The position numbers and the translations under genes are program-made. Below the pieces are notes generated by a model. That model ran no database searches and had not been told where the DNA came from. It was given only the letters and a program-made list of their open reading frames with translations. This document shows positions 61,161-64,000 of a stretch of DNA of 64,000 nt, piece by piece. How positions within the stretch are numbered: the stretch's first letter is position 1; each line of letters begins with the position of its first letter. The stretch spans positions 45,985,292-46,049,291 of the forward strand of contig NC_062222.1 of the NCBI RefSeq assembly GCF_902686445.1. The letters run 5' to 3'. Source of the DNA: Sciurus carolinensis. Taxonomy: Eukaryota; Chordata; Mammalia; Rodentia; Sciuridae.

Positions 61161-61741
61161 CAATTCTGGTCATAGGACTCAAGAAAGACATGGTCGTTCC
61201 TTTCTTCCTTCCTTCCTTCCTAGTTGAAGCTATAAAAACTGTAGATTTCATACAAGTTTTCAATGTCTCTCTTTAATAAAATGGACAAAATAATCATTTA
61301 CTGATTTCTCACTTAAATTTAGTGTAATATCCCTTTAAAAGCTCAGTATAAAATCACTGTCCTACAGCTCAAGAATATCACTAGTGAAATTTACTGAACT
61401 CATGTACTTTAAAATATGAAAGTAGTTTGTGTAAATAAAAAGGATAGGATGCAATATGTTATGGTTTCTCCTGGTGAATGAAGGACTGTTACCGCTTCCC
61501 CCGCCCCCCCCCCCAGGCATTTCATTCACTACTATTAAATTTTATGATAGGTGTTTAAAATATAGCAGGGCAAGACTTTTTGCTTCTCTGAGTAACAGGA
61601 AGAACTGCAGAATTGAAACCAACGGCAGATAAAGATCAGAACAATAAAATAATTAAAAAGTGGAAAGCGAAAAAGTAAAGGAAAACAAACAGAAAGGAGA
61701 TATGCGGGCTTAGGGGAAGTAAATGGAAACATAATATTTAC

Positions 61742-62385
61742 TTGACTTGCCCGTTCTCTGTGTAAGTGGTTTTGTAAAATCCCACCAGGGAGCCGTTCAG
61801 CCAGCCAGCGAACTCCAAGGTCAGGAGGTAGAGACCACTGTCACCGACGACGGGGGCCAGGCCTTCCTCGGCCTCCACCACCACATACTCTTGCTTTTTG
61901 TACTCGAAGCACCTCCTGATCTGCACCTGCTCCCCCGAGGGCTTCCTGAGCTCCGGGAGCCGGGTGATCCAGGTCTCCCGCAGGTGCAGCCACAGGTGAC
62001 GCGTGGACACGCTCACGTTGATGGAGATGTTCACTCTGCCGGTATATGTGTCCTCATCCAGCACGGGCTTCACCTCCAGGTCGTAGTGTACGGGGTTGAT
62101 GGTGTCCGGCAGTCTGAAATGTTTCCAGTCTCCACTTTCATCTTCACTGGCAGGACAGACGTCCTGGTCCTGGGGAGGAAGGTCTGAAGGGCCAGCTGGG
62201 GGAGGAACGTAGGATGGAGCAGGAGCTGTGCCCTGCCCGGTGTCGTCGGTGGAATCACACGATCTGGTCAAGCCCACGGAAAGTCCTACTATTAATCCTA
62301 CGCCCACCACCACTGCACAGATAATGGCCACATGTTTGGTTTGAATGCAGTATCTCTTAGAGCCCTCTTCCTCCGCAAAGTTCAT
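61742..62385 (-). CDS. ENPEP: ENPEP exon 1 coding part (residues 1-214 and two bases of 215)
   Basis: The exon encodes a short cytosolic tail (1-18), a single hydrophobic signal anchor (about 19-39, rich in Val/Gly/Leu/Ile), a Ser/Pro/Asp-rich stalk (about 40-85) and the start of the N-terminal beta-sandwich domain (from about 87). This is the layout of a type II ectoenzyme. The ATG at 62385-62383 is the right start: an in-frame TAA lies just upstream (62409-62407), the -3 base is A, and the product begins MNFAEEEG like other mammalian ENPEP. Sequons are at Asn119 (NIS), Asn123 (NVS) and Asn197 (NGS). The donor is CAA|GTAAAT at 61741, phase 2. The exon is much richer in GC and CpG than the rest of the window. 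Compared with the human protein as I recall it, the stalk is the most divergent part, with one residue lost there and one gained near the exon end. Confidence 0.98.
61745..62310. promoter_or_regulatory. CpG-rich block over ENPEP exon 1
   Basis: By eye this stretch is GC-rich with frequent CpG (for example around 61850-61990 and 62040-62260), in strong contrast to the AT-rich remainder. It sits inside the coding exon and not over the TATA-like sites. It could act as a small CpG island or simply reflect coding constraint. Exact CpG observed/expected was not computed. Confidence 0.5.
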
Positions 62386-62760
62386 TTTTCTTTCCGAAGT
62401 CAAATGTTACACATAAAAGGATGTTAAATTTAACTAACTAACGTCAGCTGACTTCCTTTTTAAATTGGAAGGAGTCCTCTGGTTTGGCAGCCTGTTTTCG
62501 CTTTTCCCACACCTCTCCCTCCGGCTTCTTGCGTCTTTTCCACTCCCTTCAAGTTCCCACCAGCCACTCAAGGATGAATGCGGAAACGAGGGGGGTGGGA
62601 TGGGGACTCCAGAAGAGGAGCTGAATTGGAGAAAGAGGACTAACAACACTGTCACAGTTCCCCTTATAAGCATCGCATCCGCACCCCTACCCCTCCTGCA
62701 CTGGAGCAAGTTAAATATAAAACAGGACTTAGCTTATCAGCCAACAGGAGGATGATTTTT
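62386..62760 (-). promoter_or_regulatory. ENPEP: Probable ENPEP promoter and 5'UTR
   Basis: Upstream of the start codon the minus strand carries two TATA-like elements. TTATATTTAA lies at 62720-62711, about 15 bases downstream of a GATAAG site (62738-62733) with a TTGGC half-site beside it. A second, GCTTATAAGGGG, lies at 62671-62660 and also resembles a CArG/SRF box with one mismatch. Start sites near 62685 or 62635 would follow. A perfect palindrome, GTCAGCTGAC (62443-62452), lies in the putative 5'UTR. No transcript data are available, so the start site is inferred. Confidence 0.55.
62434..62673 (-). other. Possible upstream ORF (79 codons) in the ENPEP 5' region
   Basis: An ATG at 62673-62671 opens a frame of 79 codons ending 48 bases before the ENPEP ATG, in a different frame from it. 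Its first 20 residues are hydrophobic (MLIRGTVTVLLVLFLQF...) and the rest is basic and Ser/Pro-rich. It is inside the mRNA only if the more distal TATA-like site is used. I recognise no protein family, and a chance frame is quite possible. Confidence 0.25.
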
Positions 62761-62879
62761 TTCCCCCCAAAGCTGGGTCAGCAGCTTTCAGAGAAAGCGT
62801 TTGAGTAAAAGGTGTGCTTACGAGAGAAAAACTCAACCTTTGCCACTAGGTCTTTGGCTTCTTCCTGTTGTGTTCACAT

Positions 62880-62883
<4 letters not shown>

Positions 62884-62942
<59 letters not shown>
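62884..62942. repeat. (CT)n microsatellite, about 29 units
   Basis: Uninterrupted CT dinucleotides lie about 500 bases upstream of the ENPEP start codon. On the gene's strand this reads (GA)n. Confidence 0.97.
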
Positions 62943-62945
<3 letters not shown>

Positions 62946-63239
62946 TTGAAGGGCTTCTTGAATTTCACTATTTTATCAGTCACTTGCCAAAGAAACTAAG
63001 TGTTTCCATTCTTTTTCTTCCTATTATATAAACATTCACATTTTGCCCTCTGGAAAATTCTGTCCTTAAAGTTGGGTGCTTGGAGTGATTCATAAATCCA
63101 AGGACCACTTCTTCAAGTTGCAAGGCAAACCTATTGCATCTGAATGACAGGACATGGGGGCAAGTCACAATGATCTCTATATTTAGGGGTAGCTTACATG
63201 TAGACACCCAAGTCATTTGGAATAGTAGCATTCCAAAAA

Positions 63240-63465
63240 TAATAATACAAATCTTGACAACTTTTTATATGCCATGCACTATGCAAACTTTATAGAAGTT
63301 GTTGAAATCTTTCCAACAACACTGTGAGATTGGTGATATTCTGATGCCCATTTTTAGAGATGATAAAACTGACATCTAGAGAGGTTGTCATTGCTGAAGG
63401 TAGCACAATTGGTAAATAACAAATTGGAGTTTGAACCCAGGTTGTCTGTACAATACACTGCTTCT
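63240..63465 (-). mobile_element. MIR SINE remnant
   Basis: The pattern 'cccatttttagagatgataaaactga ... gaggttgtca ... ttgaacccaggttgtctg' is the reverse-orientation MIR core and tRNA-like end. It is old and divergent. Confidence 0.7.
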
Positions 63466-64000
63466 ATTCTGTAAAGAGGAGAAATACTCAGAGATTAAGT
63501 ATCTGGGAGAAACAGTTATTTCCCAAAGTACAATCTATGGGTATTAATAGATACACTGGCAAAACAGGGAATGCTGACTTAGATAGTAAGTTAAATTCTT
63601 CTTTGCTGTCCTCCATGCTTTCAGTCTCTGTATGGTGACACACATTGTGAGACTCCCAGAGAGGAAACACTATGGGGGTAATTTCCACATTTAGTTAACG
63701 GAGAGAGCTTTTTTGGTCAGGGAACACACTCTGAGAAATACTTCTTTAAATTATTCTGAATTAAAAACTAAACAAATGAATGGGGTGGGGCAAACTTATC
63801 TAAGGCAAAATAGTCCACTGTATTTTAACATTTGCATTTTATCATGAACTACTACTAAAAGGAAACGAATTAACAGGAGGAGGAGATTTGACTTTCTAAA
63901 TTATAGGTCTATCTTGTATTCATTAATTTCACATTCTGAAGAAATCCTAAACTTTTTGAGATCACAGTATGTTTAAACTTGGCAAATCAACTTCCTGAAT

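Larger units (their letters stand above)
50225..61741 (-). other. ENPEP: ENPEP intron 1 (11.5 kb)
   Basis: Phase 2 intron. It holds two 3' L1 fragments (52760-53400, 58590-59200), an old L1M piece (60655-60900), a composite SINE with a long (AAAT)n tail (60908-61160), an ID remnant (50778-50862), L2-like remnants (51225-51400, 57685-57790), a MIR-like piece (55225-55330), CA and GA microsatellites and a poly-C run. The stretches 54420-55200 and 55330-57680 are unassigned with no recognisable coding exon. Confidence 0.8.
1..62385 (-). other. ENPEP: ENPEP gene body, coding start to exon 13 (3' part outside the window)
   Basis: Glutamyl aminopeptidase (aminopeptidase A, CD249; mouse BP-1/6C3) is a Ca2+-modulated M1-family zinc ectopeptidase. 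It removes N-terminal Glu or Asp and converts angiotensin II to angiotensin III; it is a type II membrane homodimer of kidney, gut, endothelium and early B cells (known biology). Thirteen exons on the minus strand join in frame into residues 1-666. Numbering matches the human protein as I recall it through the catalytic centre: GAMEN 357-361, HELVH 393-397, Glu416, Tyr479. All introns are GT-AG, from 119 bases to 13.6 kb. No frameshift or premature stop occurs, so this is an intact gene and not a pseudogene. About 290 C-terminal residues (rest of the ERAP1_C-like helical domain) lie beyond base 1. Confidence 0.97.
62761..64000. other. Upstream flank of ENPEP, no gene seen
   Basis: About 1.2 kb of intergenic DNA. 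It contains a long CT microsatellite (62884-62942), a MIR-like element (63240-63465) and otherwise unassigned AT-rich sequence. No exon, open frame of note or RNA gene is recognised. Confidence 0.7.

Noticed and set aside
61747..62187. 146-codon plus-strand open frame opposite ENPEP exon 1
   Set aside because: It is an antisense shadow of GC-rich exon 1 with no family resemblance. The minus-strand frame is the conserved one.
62386..62403. Six extra N-terminal residues before MNFAEEE
   Set aside because: The codon at 62403 is TTG, not ATG, and a TAA lies just upstream. The conserved ATG at 62385 is the start.

Overview
This window is mammalian nuclear DNA, most likely from a squirrel-family rodent (ground squirrel, marmot or a relative). 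It holds the 5' two thirds of one protein-coding gene, ENPEP (glutamyl aminopeptidase, aminopeptidase A), read on the minus strand. The rodent call rests on more than two dozen tRNA-Ala-derived ID elements. Many of these are fused behind a 7SL/B1-like left part ('gcctgtaatcccag ... gctggggatgtggctcagtgg'), a composite SINE common in Sciuridae. The 3' tails of the young L1 copies also fit. Species is inferred from repeats and not proven.

Gene layout, read from high to low coordinates: upstream flank (64000 to about 62700); probable promoter and 5'UTR (about 62750-62386); exon 1 with the start codon (62385-61742); then exons 2 to 13 at 50224-50083, 48044-47913, 34283-34163, 31774-31620, 31192-31079, 27685-27551, 25365-25300, 20131-20066, 19925-19777, 10517-10438, 3324-3188 and 3068-3013. 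Every intron is GT-AG and the phases join exactly. The 13 exons give 1997 coding bases, i.e. residues 1-665 plus two bases of codon 666, out of about 957 residues in the human protein. The remaining C-terminal exons lie beyond base 1. The predicted protein keeps the type II membrane anchor, the GAMEN exopeptidase motif, the HELVH zinc motif, the third zinc ligand in NEG, and the catalytic tyrosine. It should therefore be a working zinc ectopeptidase that removes N-terminal Glu/Asp (for example angiotensin II to angiotensin III).

The rest of the window is intron: AT-rich, packed with ID and composite SINEs on both strands, 5'-truncated L1 copies, old MIR/L2/L1M remnants, one MaLR-like LTR and many microsatellites. 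I found no second gene, no RNA gene and no new multi-gene system. The points most worth a second look are a CRE/CCAAT/GATA cluster in intron 10, the promoter with two alternative TATA-like sites that decide whether a 79-codon upstream ORF is transcribed, a shifted N-glycosylation sequon in exon 10, and a perfect 24-bp palindrome in intron 11.
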